64,000 nt of DNA from Delftia acidovorans. GTDB taxonomy: Bacteria > Pseudomonadota > Gammaproteobacteria > Burkholderiales > Burkholderiaceae_C. Position 1 is the first letter of the stretch, and every line of letters begins with the position of its first letter. A program made the position numbers and the translations under genes. The DNA is taken from NCBI GenBank assembly GCA_031286585.1, contig JAITUC010000011.1:1-64000 (forward strand), read 5' to 3'. The notes under the pieces are model-generated. The model did no database searches, was not told the origin of the DNA, and saw only the letters and a list, made by a program, of their open reading frames with translations. This document shows positions 17,152 through 26,423 of the stretch, piece by piece.

Positions 17152-20037
17152 CTACAGCAGCGGCAAGGGCCGCGAGGGCTTGCGTACGCGGCGCGGGCGG
17201 CGGCTGGCGGCATCGGCCTCGGGGCCGTCGGTGGCCTGCAGCGAGAAATCCAGCGTGCGGCGCACGGCGGCCGTATCCTCGTCCACGGCGGGGGGCTGGT
17301 CTGCCTTGGTTTTTTTCCGTGGACGCAGCGGTGGATCGGGCGGGACCAGGTCCTGCACGCGCGGCTCGCTGACCGTACCCCCGGCATCTGCCGCCTCGTG
17401 CAGCTGGGCCAGCATGCGCGCGATGCGGTCGGCCAGGTGCTCGTTGGTGAGCTTTTCGCGAAAGCGCTCCACCATCAGCGGAAAGGCAAACGGGCTGGGG
17501 CGGCGCAGCGCGCTCACCACCAAGGTCTGCGCCTGCATGCGGCGCAGCGCGGCCAGCAGCTGGGCCACGTCCAGTTCCTGGCTCAAGACTTCCTCATCGG
17601 CCTGGCGCAGCAGCAGGTTCATGTCGTCGTACTTGCGAAAGACCTCGAAGAACAGCTGGGCCGAGGCCTGCAGCTGGCGCGCGCTGCGGCGCTCGCCCGG
17701 ATGGCTCTGGAAGATCAGGCCGGACACCCGCGCTATCTCGCGGAAGCGCCGCCTTGCCATCTCGGTGGCGTTGAGGCTGGCCAGCACTTCGTGCAGCAGG
17801 GCGTGGCGGGCGTCATCGCCCGCCAGGTGGGCGTCGTCGGCGGCCTGGTCCCAGTGGCGGTCTGCATTGGCGGTATTGCGCATGGCGCCCGCCTCCGTGG
17901 CAGAGACACGTCCGGGCGCCGCCACGGCCTGCACCGGCTCGGCGCGCAGCAGTTCGGGCAGCATGGCGGCCCAGTCGCGCTCGGTGGCGCTCAGCAGCTC
18001 CAGCCCGTAGTCGTTGACGGCGATGGAGAAGGTGCCCGTCTCGCCCTGCGCGGCGCGCCAGGCCAGCAGGCTGGCCAGCCCCGTATGGGCATGGCGGCCC
18101 GCGAACGGGTACAGGAACAGATGCCAGCCTTCGCGCGTGCGCAGGGTTTCGGCCAGCAGCGTGCCGGGCGTGGGCAGGGCCGACCAGCGCTGCTGCACCT
18201 CCAGCAGGGGGCGCACGCAGCGCAGTTCGGGCGAGTGGTAGTCGCCCGCTGCCGCCAGCGCCAACTGCTGCACCACGAAGTCGGCCAGCACGGTGGACAA
18301 CGGCATGCGCGCGCCCGCCCAGCGCGGCACGGTGGGCCGCGTTCTGGCGGCGCGGCGCACGTAGGCGGTCATGTCCTCGATGCGCACCAGCTCCAGCACC
18401 TGGCCGGCGAAGACAAAGGCATCGCCGGGCGACAGGCGCGACAGGAAGCTCTCTTCCATGCTGCCCAGCCGCGCGCCGTGCAGGATCTGCACGCTCATGC
18501 TGGCGTCGCTGACGATGGTGCCGATGTTGGCGCGGTGCCTGCGCGCCAGCCGCGCGTCGGGCATGCGCCAGATGCCCTCCCCGTCGGGCCGCACGCGCTG
18601 GTAGTCGGGATAGGCGGCCAGCGAGGGTCCACCCCGGTGCACGAAGTCCAGGCACCACTGCCAGACCGCAGGCGCCAGCCCGGCGTAGGCGACGGTGCGG
18701 CGCACTTCGGCATACAGCGCATCGGGCACGAAGCCGCCGCCCAGGGCCACGGTGGCCAGGTGCTGCACCAGCACGTCCACGGGCTGGCGGGGGCTGGCGC
18801 GCATTTCCACCTGCTGCGCGCGCACGGCGGCGCGGGCGGCGGCGGCCTCCACCAGTTCCAGGCTGTGCGTGGGCACCAGGGTGATGCGCGAGGGCCGGCC
18901 CGGCGCATGGCCCGAGCGGCCCGCGCGCTGCAGCAGCCGCGCAATGCCCTTGGCCGAGCCGATCTGCAGCACACGCTCCACGGGCAGGAAGTCCACGCCC
19001 AGGTCCAGGCTGCTGGTGCAGACCACGGCCTTGAGCGTGCCGGCCTTGAGCCCGGCCTCCACCCATTCGCGCACGCCCCGGTCCAGCGAGCCATGGTGTA
19101 TGGCCAGCAGGCCGGCCCAGTCGGGCCGGGCCTCCAGCAGCGCCTTGTACCAAAGCTCGGCCTGCGAGCGCACATTCACAAAGACCAAGGTGGAGCCTGC
19201 CGTGGCTTCGAGTTCGCGCACCACGGCCGGCAGCATGGCCAGGCCCAGGTGGCCGGCCCAGGAAAAGCGCTCGGGCCGATCGGGCAACAAGGTATCCACC
19301 ACCAGGCGCTTGTCCACCTGGCCCTGGACCAATACGCCGGGCAGCGGCCGGCCCTGGTCGTCCAGGCCCAGCAGGGTCTGCATGGCCTCGTCCAGATTGC
19401 CCAGCGTGGCCGACATGCCCCAGACGCTGAGCTGCGGGCTCCAGCCGCGCAGCCGCGCCAGTGCCAGCTGCAGTTGCACGCCGCGCTTGTTGCCCAGCAG
19501 CTCATGCCATTCATCGGCCACCACCAGGCGCACGGACCCCAGCAGCTCGCGCGCATCGGCCCGCGCCAGCAGCAGGGACAGACTCTCGGGCGTGGTGACC
19601 AGCACCGTGGGCAGCTGGCGCGACTGCGCACTGCGCTCGGCGCTTCCCGTGTCACCCGTGCGTGCGCCCACGGTCCAGCGCGCCAGCGCGGGATGGCCCT
19701 GGGCCAGCGCCTGCAAGGGCGTCTGCAGCGCCTTGAGCGTGTCGGCCGCCAGGGCGCGCATGGGCGTGATCCACAACACGGTCAGCGGCTCGGCGGCGGG
19801 TTTTCTTCTGCTGGACGGGGCTTGGGCAGGGGTCTGCGCCGGCGCCTTGGCCTGCGCAAAGGCCTGCAGCGCGCCCAGCCAGACCGCATAGGTCTTGCCT
19901 GCGCCCGTGGTGGCATGCAGCAGGCCGCTGTGGCCCTGGGCCAGCGCCTTCCACACGGCACGCTGGAATGCAAAGGGCTTCCAGCCCCGTGCGGCAAGCC
20001 AGGCGGTGGCGAGGGGATGGGGGGAACGGGTGGCCAT
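17152..20037 (-). CDS. Ligase-associated Lhr-type DEXH-box DNA helicase
   Basis: A 961-residue superfamily 2 helicase. Walker A is ATTGAGKT (about residue 41), the Walker B box reads DEWH instead of DEAH, motif III is MSATL, and motif VI is QRAGRSGH (about 375). The large C-terminal part matches the Lhr-core (winged helix plus beta-barrel). Lhr-core proteins translocate 3' to 5' on single-stranded DNA and unwind duplexes, with a preference for RNA:DNA hybrids. The region at about 70-85 has an Ala/Gln/Pro-rich insert, and the last 60 residues are charged and not conserved. The start at ATG 20037 lies 22 bp after the ligase stop; no strong ribosome site is visible, consistent with translational coupling. 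Confidence 0.9.
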   Translation of the reverse strand: MATRSPHPLATAWLAARGWKPFAFQRAVWKALAQGHSGLLHATTGAGKTYAVWLGALQAFAQAKAPAQTPAQAPSSRRKPAAEPLTVLWITPMRALAADTLKALQTPLQALAQGHPALARWTVGARTGDTGSAERSAQSRQLPTVLVTTPESLSLLLARADARELLGSVRLVVADEWHELLGNKRGVQLQLALARLRGWSPQLSVWGMSATLGNLDEAMQTLLGLDDQGRPLPGVLVQGQVDKRLVVDTLLPDRPERFSWAGHLGLAMLPAVVRELEATAGSTLVFVNVRSQAELWYKALLEARPDWAGLLAIHHGSLDRGVREWVEAGLKAGTLKAVVCTSSLDLGVDFLPVERVLQIGSAKGIARLLQRAGRSGHAPGRPSRITLVPTHSLELVEAAAARAAVRAQQVEMRASPRQPVDVLVQHLATVALGGGFVPDALYAEVRRTVAYAGLAPAVWQWCLDFVHRGGPSLAAYPDYQRVRPDGEGIWRMPDARLARRHRANIGTIVSDASMSVQILHGARLGSMEESFLSRLSPGDAFVFAGQVLELVRIEDMTAYVRRAARTRPTVPRWAGARMPLSTVLADFVVQQLALAAAGDYHSPELRCVRPLLEVQQRWSALPTPGTLLAETLRTREGWHLFLYPFAGRHAHTGLASLLAWRAAQGETGTFSIAVNDYGLELLSATERDWAAMLPELLRAEPVQAVAAPGRVSATEAGAMRNTANADRHWDQAADDAHLAGDDARHALLHEVLASLNATEMARRRFREIARVSGLIFQSHPGERRSARQLQASAQLFFEVFRKYDDMNLLLRQADEEVLSQELDVAQLLAALRRMQAQTLVVSALRRPSPFAFPLMVERFREKLTNEHLADRIARMLAQLHEAADAGGTVSEPRVQDLVPPDPPLRPRKKTKADQPPAVDEDTAAVRRTLDFSLQATDGPEADAASRRPRRVRKPSRPLPLL

Positions 20038-20059
20038 GGCGCGGCGCGTCAAGGGTGGG

Positions 20060-21751
20060 TCAAGGGTCGGAGTGCGGCAGCAGGGCGGCCAGCGTGTCGA
20101 TGGAGTCGGCCTCCTGCACAGGCTTGTCCTCGCGCCAGCGCAGCATGCGCGGAAAGCGCACGGCAATGCCGCTCTTGTGGCGTGCGCTGCGCGCAATGCC
20201 CTCGAAGCCCAGCTCGAACACCAGGGTGGGCCGCACGCTGCGCACGGGGCCAAAGCTCTCCACCGTGGTCTTGCGGATGACGGCGTCCACGCGCGCCATT
20301 TCTGCATCGGTCAGGCCCGAATAGGCCTTGGCGAAGGGCACGAGGGCGCGGCCCTCGGTGCCGGGCGGCGCGTTCCAGACGGCGAAGGTGTAGTCGCTGT
20401 AGAGGCTGGCGCGACGGCCGTGGCCGCGCTGTGCATAGATGAGCACGGCGTCCACGCTCAGCGGATCGATCTTCCACTTCCACCACACGCCGCTGTCCTT
20501 GGTGCGGCCCACGCCGTAGGCAGCATCGCGGGCCTTGAGCATCATGCCCTCCACACCCAGGGAACGGGCCTGTCCGCGCAGCTCGGCCAGGGCCTGCCAG
20601 CTGTCGCCTGCCAGCACGGGGCTTTGCAGCAGCGCCGGATGGGCCAACGAGGCCACCAGCCGCTCCAGCCGCGCGCGCCGCTCATGCTGGGGCAGCGCGC
20701 GCAGGTCCTGGCCGCCCTCCTCCAGCAGGTCATAGGCCAGCAGCACCACGGGCAGCTCGCGCAGCAGCTTGGGGCCCAGGGTCTTGCGGCCTATGCGCTT
20801 TTGCAGGTCGGCAAAGGGGCGCACATGGGCGGGCGCCTCGCCCTGCTGCGCAGCCCAGACGACGATCTCGCCGTCGATCACGGTGCCCGCAGGCAAGGCG
20901 TCGCCCATGGCCTGCAGCTCGGGGAAGCGCTCGCTCACCAACTCCTCGCCGCGCGACCAGATCCAGGTGCCCAGCGCATCACCGCTGCCGCGCCGCACGA
21001 CCTGGGCGCGTATGCCGTCCCATTTCCACTCCACCACCCATTGGGACGGCGGGCCGAGCACGGCGTCGAACTGCTCCAGCGGCAGCTGCAGCGGATGGGC
21101 CAGGAAGAAGGGATAGGGGTGGCCCCGGGCTTCGCCCGAATGCGCGTCATCGCCCTCCTCCTCGCCTGCCACCAGCCGAAGGTAGTCGGCCGCCGCAGGC
21201 CGCGCGCCGATGTGGGTGTAGCTCATGAGCCGCTGGGCGATGCGCTTGGCATCCACACCGCTGACGGCCGCCAGCGCCTGCGTGACCTGCAGCCGCGACA
21301 CGCCGACCCGGAAGGCGCCGGTGATGAGCTTGAAGTAGACCAGCCGCTCATCGGCCGCCAGCCGCGCCCATTGCATGCGCAGCGTGTCCGCCAGCGCCTC
21401 GGGCGCCATGCCGCGCAGCGGCAGCAGGTGGTCCGTGACCCAGGCGGCCAGGCCCAGGTCGTGCGCGTCACCGGGTGGCGGCAGCAGCAGCGCAATGGTT
21501 TCGGCCAGGTCGCCCACGGCCTCGTAGCTTTCGTCGAACAGCCATTCGGGCAGGCCGGCCGCCTCGCGCGCCAGCTCCTTCAAGACCTTGGTGGGCACCA
21601 GTTGGCGCGGCTTGCCGCCGGCCAGGAAGTAGACGGCCCAGGCCGCATCGGCAGGCGCTGCGGTGCGCAGATAGGCCTGCAGCGCGGCCTGCTTGTCGCG
21701 GCTGGCGGTGCTGGCGTCCAGCGCGCGGTAGAGGGCGGCGAAGTCCTTCAT
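20060..21751 (-). CDS. Cluster-associated ATP-dependent DNA ligase
   Basis: A 563-residue ligase. An N-terminal DNA-binding-type domain (1-210) is followed by the adenylyltransferase domain, whose motif I is [10 protein letters not shown] (nucleophilic lysine near residue 242), and an OB-fold domain with motif VI-like [12 protein letters not shown] near the C terminus. It seals nicked DNA using ATP, separately from the essential NAD-dependent LigA. The gene start overlaps the exonuclease stop as ATGA. It is the second gene of the exonuclease-ligase-helicase-phosphoesterase cluster. The absence of polymerase or nuclease domains sets it apart from Ku-linked LigD. Confidence 0.92.
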   Translation of the reverse strand: MKDFAALYRALDASTASRDKQAALQAYLRTAAPADAAWAVYFLAGGKPRQLVPTKVLKELAREAAGLPEWLFDESYEAVGDLAETIALLLPPPGDAHDLGLAAWVTDHLLPLRGMAPEALADTLRMQWARLAADERLVYFKLITGAFRVGVSRLQVTQALAAVSGVDAKRIAQRLMSYTHIGARPAAADYLRLVAGEEEGDDAHSGEARGHPYPFFLAHPLQLPLEQFDAVLGPPSQWVVEWKWDGIRAQVVRRGSGDALGTWIWSRGEELVSERFPELQAMGDALPAGTVIDGEIVVWAAQQGEAPAHVRPFADLQKRIGRKTLGPKLLRELPVVLLAYDLLEEGGQDLRALPQHERRARLERLVASLAHPALLQSPVLAGDSWQALAELRGQARSLGVEGMMLKARDAAYGVGRTKDSGVWWKWKIDPLSVDAVLIYAQRGHGRRASLYSDYTFAVWNAPPGTEGRALVPFAKAYSGLTDAEMARVDAVIRKTTVESFGPVRSVRPTLVFELGFEGIARSARHKSGIAVRFPRMLRWREDKPVQEADSIDTLAALLPHSDP

Positions 21752-22788
21752 GGGGCGGGAGCCTCGTCCGGTGCAGCCTGGGCGGTGGGAGCCTCGTCCT
21801 CATCGCCGTATTCGGTCTGGAAGGCCTGGGCGTCCAGCCCCTGCTCGCGCAGCCAGCGCACCAGCACCGCCACGCTGCCATGCGTGACGAAGACGCGCTC
21901 GGCGCCCGTGGCACCTATGGCGTACTGCAGGCCTGGCCAGTCGGCATGGTCGGACATGACGAAGCCCCGGTCCACGCCACGGCGCCGGCGCGTGCCGCGC
22001 AGCTGCATCCAGCCGCTGGCAAAGGCATCGGCATGGCCGGGAAAGCGGCGCATCCACGGCGTGCCCTGCGCCGAAGGCGGCGCCAGCACCAGGGCGGTCT
22101 TGAGCAGCGGCGCATCCACGCCGGGGTCGGCCACGCGCAGCGTGGGCGGCAGGTCCACGCCCGCTGCGCGGTACACGGCATTGAGAGGCTCCACCGCGCC
22201 ATGCACGACGATGGGGCCGATGCGGCGGTCCACCCCGTGCAGGATGCGCTGGGCCTTGCCGAAGGCATAGCACAGCAGCACCGAGGGCCTGCCCTGGGCG
22301 GCGTTGGCCTGCCACCAGGCGTTGATGTCGGCCATGAGCTCGGGCTGGCGGGGCCAGCGGTAGATGGGCAGGCCGAAGGTGGATTCGGTGATGAAGGTGT
22401 GGCAGCGCACGGGCTCGAACGGGGTGCAGGTGCCATCGGCCTCGGTCTTGTAGTCGCCCGAGGCCACCCAGACCTGGCCGCCATGCTCCAGCCGCACCTG
22501 GGCCGACCCCAGCACATGGCCGGCCGGGTGCAGGGAGATGCGCACGCCGTGGTGTTCCACGGCCTCGCCATACGGCAGGGTCTGCAGCGTGATGTCCGCG
22601 CCCAGCCGTGCGCGCAGCACGCCCTCGCTGTCGTCATGGGCCAGGTAATGGGCGTGGCCGGCGCGCGCGTGGTCGGAGTGGCCATGCGTGATCACGGCCC
22701 GGTCCACGGGCCGCCAGGGGTCGATGTAGAAGTCGCCTGCCGCGCAGTACAGGCCTTCGGGGCGGGCCACGATCAGGTCGGCGGCCAT
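21748..22788 (-). CDS. Ligase-associated metallo-beta-lactamase-fold DNA exonuclease
   Basis: A 346-residue MBL-fold nuclease of the SNM1/CPSF-like group. The metal motif is HGHSDHA (about residue 35), with later ligands in AGHVLGSAQ, SGDYKTE and SDHADW. The family name used is ligase-associated DNA exonuclease. It is first in the four-gene repair cluster and overlaps the ligase by 4 nt, implying coupled translation and one protein team. ATG 22788 was chosen at the start of family similarity; twenty in-frame codons upstream are not conserved. The C terminus is Glu/Ala/Pro-rich. Confidence 0.9.
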   Translation of the reverse strand: MAADLIVARPEGLYCAAGDFYIDPWRPVDRAVITHGHSDHARAGHAHYLAHDDSEGVLRARLGADITLQTLPYGEAVEHHGVRISLHPAGHVLGSAQVRLEHGGQVWVASGDYKTEADGTCTPFEPVRCHTFITESTFGLPIYRWPRQPELMADINAWWQANAAQGRPSVLLCYAFGKAQRILHGVDRRIGPIVVHGAVEPLNAVYRAAGVDLPPTLRVADPGVDAPLLKTALVLAPPSAQGTPWMRRFPGHADAFASGWMQLRGTRRRRGVDRGFVMSDHADWPGLQYAIGATGAERVFVTHGSVAVLVRWLREQGLDAQAFQTEYGDEDEAPTAQAAPDEAPAP

Positions 22789-22988
22789 GCGGGATCTGGG
22801 GCGGGAATGCTCATGGCCCCATGCTAGTGGGGCGGTCGCCCCGCGCACGCTGGCCCGGAGCGCGGCAGGCTGTCAGCCTGCACCTACCCGCGCAACAGAC
22901 GACCGCAACCGGGCAGCAATCGGGCTGGAGGGCCGGTCAAATCGGGGAAGATAGCGCCCTCTCATCCCACACGCATCCACACGCCTTC

Positions 22989-23246
22989 ATGAACAACTCC
23001 GTCGTACGCATGTCCAATCTCTTCCTGCAGCTGGGCCTGGATGCCAGTGACCAGGCCATTGCCGATTTCATCCGCGCGCACCAGCTGGCCGCCGATGTGG
23101 ATGTGGTGGATGCGCCCTACTGGAGCGAGGCGCAGCGCCAGTTCCTGGCCGAGCAGCTCAAGGCCGATGCGTCGTGGTCCATCGTCGTGGACCAGCTCAG
23201 CGAGTCGCTGCACGAAGACGCCGTCAGGCAGCGCGCTGCCGGATAG
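22989..23246 (+). CDS. DUF2789 family small protein
   Basis: An 85-residue acidic protein matching DUF2789 (MSNLFLQLGLDASDQAIADFIRAH, then YWSEAQRQFLAEQLKADASW). It is probably an all-helical soluble protein of unknown role. ATG 22989 lies in a 200-bp gap divergent from the exonuclease gene; a second ATG at 23010 would remove seven residues. It is not operonic with neighbours. Confidence 0.8.
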   Translation: MNNSVVRMSNLFLQLGLDASDQAIADFIRAHQLAADVDVVDAPYWSEAQRQFLAEQLKADASWSIVVDQLSESLHEDAVRQRAAG

Positions 23247-23273
23247 CACCGGCAGCCAGGCCGGGAGGCCGGG

Positions 23274-23312
23274 TGATATGCGCGGAAGACGGGGTGCGGC
23301 CCCGGCATATCA
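23274..23312. terminator. Hairpin between convergent genes
   Basis: TGATATGC (23274-23281) pairs perfectly with GCATATCA (23305-23312), and an inner GGGG-TGCGG-CCCC hairpin sits in the loop. It covers the stop codon of the minus-strand permease gene. No T tract follows, so a terminator role is likely only from position. Confidence 0.4.
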
Positions 23313-24068
23313 GCCCAGGTAACCGGTCACGCCATCCCACAGCAGCTTCAAGGCCGTGACCACCAGCAGCCCATAGCAGGCCTTGTACATCTGTCGCTGG
23401 TCCAGGCGCGCATGCAGGCGCCAGCCCAGCCACACGCCCGAGGGAATGGCCAGCAGGCAGATGGCCATCAGAATCCACAGATTGCCTTGCGGCCTTGCCA
23501 GAGCCAGCCAAGGCACGGCCTTGATGAGGTTGCCCACGGTGAAGAACATGCTCGTGGTGCCTGCATAGACCTGCTTGCCCAGGCCCAGGGTCAACAGGTA
23601 CATCGCCAGTGGGGGGCCGCCCGAATGCGCGACCATGGTGGTGATGCCCGAAGCCACGCCGGCCGCCACCGCCTTGGTCGAGGAACGCGGCCGCACCACG
23701 ACCTCCCCCCCACGCAGCAGCCACAGGCCGACGAAGGCCAGTGTGACGGCGGCCATGAGGATGGCGATGCCCCGGTGGTCCAGCAGCGTGAAGAGCAGGT
23801 AGCCGGCGCCTATGCCCACGACCAGCCCGGGCACCAGCAGCACGAGATCGGGCTTCGACCATGTGGACGGCCTCCAGTAGCGCAGGCCGAACAGGTCCAT
23901 TGCAATGAACAGCGGCGCCAGCAGGCCGCCCGCCGTCACCGGGTCCATCACCAGCGACAGCAGCGGAATGCCCACGATGGCGAAGCCCCCGCCAAAGGCG
24001 CCCTTCATGAAGCAGATCAGAAAGACACCCGCGAAGGTGACGAGGATGGTGGTGGCGCTCAGTTCCAT
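23310..24068 (-). CDS. TSUP (TauE/SafE) family sulfite or sulfonate exporter-type permease
   Basis: A 252-residue membrane protein with about eight hydrophobic segments. The repeated TauE/SafE signatures are visible: GAFGGGFAIVGIPLL near residue 24 and ASGITTMVAHSGGPPLAMYLL near residue 140. Family members move sulfite, sulfoacetate, taurine breakdown products or other small organic anions. An alternative TTG start three codons upstream exists; ATG 24068 is preferred. It is divergent from a MocR-type regulator with an 81-bp gap holding repeated TACAAT elements, so it is the likely target of that regulator. Confidence 0.85.
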   Translation of the reverse strand: MELSATTILVTFAGVFLICFMKGAFGGGFAIVGIPLLSLVMDPVTAGGLLAPLFIAMDLFGLRYWRPSTWSKPDLVLLVPGLVVGIGAGYLLFTLLDHRGIAILMAAVTLAFVGLWLLRGGEVVVRPRSSTKAVAAGVASGITTMVAHSGGPPLAMYLLTLGLGKQVYAGTTSMFFTVGNLIKAVPWLALARPQGNLWILMAICLLAIPSGVWLGWRLHARLDQRQMYKACYGLLVVTALKLLWDGVTGYLG

Positions 24069-24115
24069 GGCTTTCAACGGAGTGAAGGAGCCGGAATACT
24101 AGGCGGCACGTTCAG

Positions 24116-24144
24116 TACAATCAAATTATTGTCATGGATACAAT
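24116..24144. promoter_or_regulatory. Candidate MocR operator: repeated TACAAT
   Basis: TACAAT occurs at 24116-24121 and again at 24139-24144, a 23-bp phase (about two helical turns). ATTGT at 24128-24132 forms an inverted repeat with the first copy (ACAAT-N6-ATTGT). MocR-type regulators typically bind such paired direct repeats between divergent genes. The second copy is only 6 bp from the regulator start. Confidence 0.5.
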
Positions 24145-24149
24145 GCAGC

Positions 24150-25481
24150 ATGCCCCAAGCGCGCTACAAGCAGTTGGTGGACCGCCTGGCCGCCGACATA
24201 CGCCAGGGCCGGCTCAAGCCCGGCACGGTGTTGCCCCCCCACCGCCAACTCGCCGCCCGCGAGAGCATTTCACTGGCCACGGCCACGCGCACCTATGCGC
24301 AGCTGCAGGCCATGGGCCTGGTGGCCGGAGAAGTCGGGCGCGGCACCTTTGTGCGCGAACCCCTGCCGCTGGGCCAGGATGCCGAGATGCATGTGGCCAG
24401 CGGCGATCTGGTGGACCTGACATTCAACTATCCGGCCCTGCCCGCCCAGACGGAGGCGCTGCGCACGGCGCTCAGGCAACTGGCGTCCGCAGGCGAGTTG
24501 GACTCCCTTCTGCGCTACCAGCCGCATGGCGGCCGCCCGCACGAGCGTGCCGTCGTCGCGGAGCACCTGAAAAGCCGGGGCCTCGCCGTCAGTGCCGACG
24601 CGGTGCTGATCGTCAGCGGAGCCATCCATGGGCTGGCCACCGTGGCCATGTCCCTGCTCCAGCCCGGTGATGTGCTTGCGGTGGATGCCCTGAGCTATCC
24701 CGGCATCAAGGTGGTGGCCGAGCAGTGCCGGCTGGAGCTGGTGGCCATCCCCGCAGCGGGCATGGGACCCGACCTGGATGCCTTGGAGGCGCTGTGCCGC
24801 TCCCGCAGGGTGCGTGCCGTGTACTGCATGCCCACGCTTCACAATCCGCTGGGCTGGGTGATGCCGCCGTCACAGCGCCATGCCCTCATCGACCTGGCCC
24901 GCCGCCATGGCCTGCTGCTGGTGGAGGACGGCACCTATGCGTTCCTGGAAAAGAAGGCGCCTCCTGCCCTGGCAGCCCTGGCGCCGGACATCACGGTCCA
25001 TGTCTCCAGCCTTTCCAAGAGCGTGGCGGCGGGACTGCGCTTCGGCTTCGTGAGCGCCCCCGCTGCCCTGGTCCCCAGGATCAACCGCGCCATACGTGCC
25101 ACGGTCTGGAACACACCCAGCCTGGTGACCTCGATTGCCTGCCAGTGGCTGCAGGACGGCACGGTGGCGCGGCTGGAGAGGGACAAGCGCCGCGACGCCA
25201 GCGCACGCCAGGCCATTGCGCGCAGGGTGCTGTCGCAATTCAGGACCATCGGCCATCCTGCGTCCTACTTCATCTGGATGCCCATGCCGCAGGAAGTACG
25301 GGCGGATGCCGTCGCCATGCGGCTTCGGGAGGAAAACATCCTGGTGTCCACTTCCCAGCCCTACGCCATGACCAGCCAGCCTCCGCACGCCATCCGGCTG
25401 GCGCTGGGTTCGGTCTCGCACGCCGGCCTGCAACAGGCGCTGGAGGCCGTGGCGCGCGTCGTCGGCAGCCTGGGGTACTGA
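24150..25481 (+). CDS. MocR-type (GntR plus aminotransferase domain) transcriptional regulator
   Basis: A 443-residue regulator. Residues 1-70 are a GntR winged helix (DIRQGRLKPGTVLPPHRQLA...GRGTFVREP). Residues 85-443 are a fold-type I aminotransferase-like domain. The PLP lysine is in SSLSKSVAAGLRFGF (about residue 290), and NPLGW and EDGTYAF segments are conserved, so PLP is likely bound as an effector sensor. The divergent TSUP permease is the probable target. ATG 24150 starts at the beginning of the GntR domain; the spacing to the candidate operator is very short, so the mRNA may have little or no leader. Confidence 0.88.
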   Translation: MPQARYKQLVDRLAADIRQGRLKPGTVLPPHRQLAARESISLATATRTYAQLQAMGLVAGEVGRGTFVREPLPLGQDAEMHVASGDLVDLTFNYPALPAQTEALRTALRQLASAGELDSLLRYQPHGGRPHERAVVAEHLKSRGLAVSADAVLIVSGAIHGLATVAMSLLQPGDVLAVDALSYPGIKVVAEQCRLELVAIPAAGMGPDLDALEALCRSRRVRAVYCMPTLHNPLGWVMPPSQRHALIDLARRHGLLLVEDGTYAFLEKKAPPALAALAPDITVHVSSLSKSVAAGLRFGFVSAPAALVPRINRAIRATVWNTPSLVTSIACQWLQDGTVARLERDKRRDASARQAIARRVLSQFRTIGHPASYFIWMPMPQEVRADAVAMRLREENILVSTSQPYAMTSQPPHAIRLALGSVSHAGLQQALEAVARVVGSLGY

Positions 25482-25501
25482 GCCGGCTGGCCGCAGTCCG
25501 T

Positions 25502-26302
25502 TCAACGCGCAGCCGCATAACGCGGCGCAACGGTGCTGCTGGACAGATGGCCCGCCATGGCCTTGCGCGCGGCTTCGTAGGCATCCCACTCCTGGCCCGC
25601 GTGCAGCGAGGGGATGGTGATCGCTTCGCCACGGTCCCAGCCCAGCAGGGCGGCATCGACCAGGTCCTGCGCACGCATCACGATGCCCGGGTCCAGGTTT
25701 TCCACGGGCAGCCCGCCCGTGGCCCAGAAGTCGGTGGCCGTGGCACCGGGCAGCACGGCCTGCACCTGCACGCCCGTGCCCGCCAGCTCATGCTGCAGCG
25801 ACTGGCTGAAGGCCAGCACAAAGGCCTTGCTGCCGCCGTACACGCCGTTGAGCACTTCCGGCGCGATCGCCACGATGGAGGCGATGTTGATGACCGCGCC
25901 CCGACCGCGCTGCACGAATCCGGGGACAGCGGCATAGGCCAGCCGCATGGGCGCGGTGACGTTCAGTTCCACCATGCGTGTCATGCGCTCCACATCGCTT
26001 TGCAGCAACGGTGTGTGCGTCCCCATGCCGGCGTTGTTCACCAGCACCGTGATGCTCGCGTCCTCACGCAGCAGCGCTTCCACCTTTGCCAGCGCAGCGC
26101 GGTCGTTCAGGTCTGCGGGCAGGACCTGCACGGAGCGGCCGGTGCGGCTGCTGATGTCGCTGGCCAGAAGGCGCAGCCGCTCTTGGTTGCGCGCGACCAG
26201 GATCAGGTCGTGACCGCGCTCTGCCAGGCGCTGGGCGTACAGCGCGCCTATGCCGCTCGAAGCGCCGGTGACAAGGGCGGTGCCGGGATGGTTCTGTGTC
26301 AT
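25502..26302 (-). CDS. Short-chain dehydrogenase/reductase (SDR)
   Basis: A 266-residue classical SDR. The NAD(P) motif is TGASSGIG near residue 14, NNAG at about 92, and the catalytic triad is Ser (NIASIV), Tyr-x-x-x-Lys (YGGSK) near 155-159. It reduces or oxidises an unidentified carbonyl or alcohol substrate. ATG 26302 has AAGGAG about 9 bases upstream; an in-frame ATG 36 bases earlier lacks one. It is divergent from a GlxA-type regulator with a 121-bp gap containing an inverted repeat, so the two are probably a regulator-target pair. Confidence 0.88.
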   Translation of the reverse strand: MTQNHPGTALVTGASSGIGALYAQRLAERGHDLILVARNQERLRLLASDISSRTGRSVQVLPADLNDRAALAKVEALLREDASITVLVNNAGMGTHTPLLQSDVERMTRMVELNVTAPMRLAYAAVPGFVQRGRGAVINIASIVAIAPEVLNGVYGGSKAFVLAFSQSLQHELAGTGVQVQAVLPGATATDFWATGGLPVENLDPGIVMRAQDLVDAALLGWDRGEAITIPSLHAGQEWDAYEAARKAMAGHLSSSTVAPRYAAAR

Positions 26303-26361
26303 GGGGAAACTCCTTGGAAACGGCGGGATGCCGTCCATGCCATGAATGTTGCGCCGCGCAG

Positions 26362-26378
26362 GTCATGTCGTAAATGAC
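26362..26378. promoter_or_regulatory. Inverted repeat between SDR gene and GlxA-type regulator
   Basis: GTCAT-N7-ATGAC lies between the divergent genes, next to a TATA-rich stretch (26380-26387) that may be a -10 element for the regulator. It is a candidate operator; no family consensus is available to test it against. Confidence 0.35.
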
Positions 26379-26423
26379 GTATATAGTGATGAATCAGGAC
26401 ATCATTTCCAAAGGAAGGATTCC

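Noticed and set aside
16711..20280. Very long (about 1190 codons) open frame opposite the helicase
   Set aside because: No domain is recognisable, it is very rich in Gly/His/Gln/Arg, and the opposite strand encodes a complete Lhr-type helicase.
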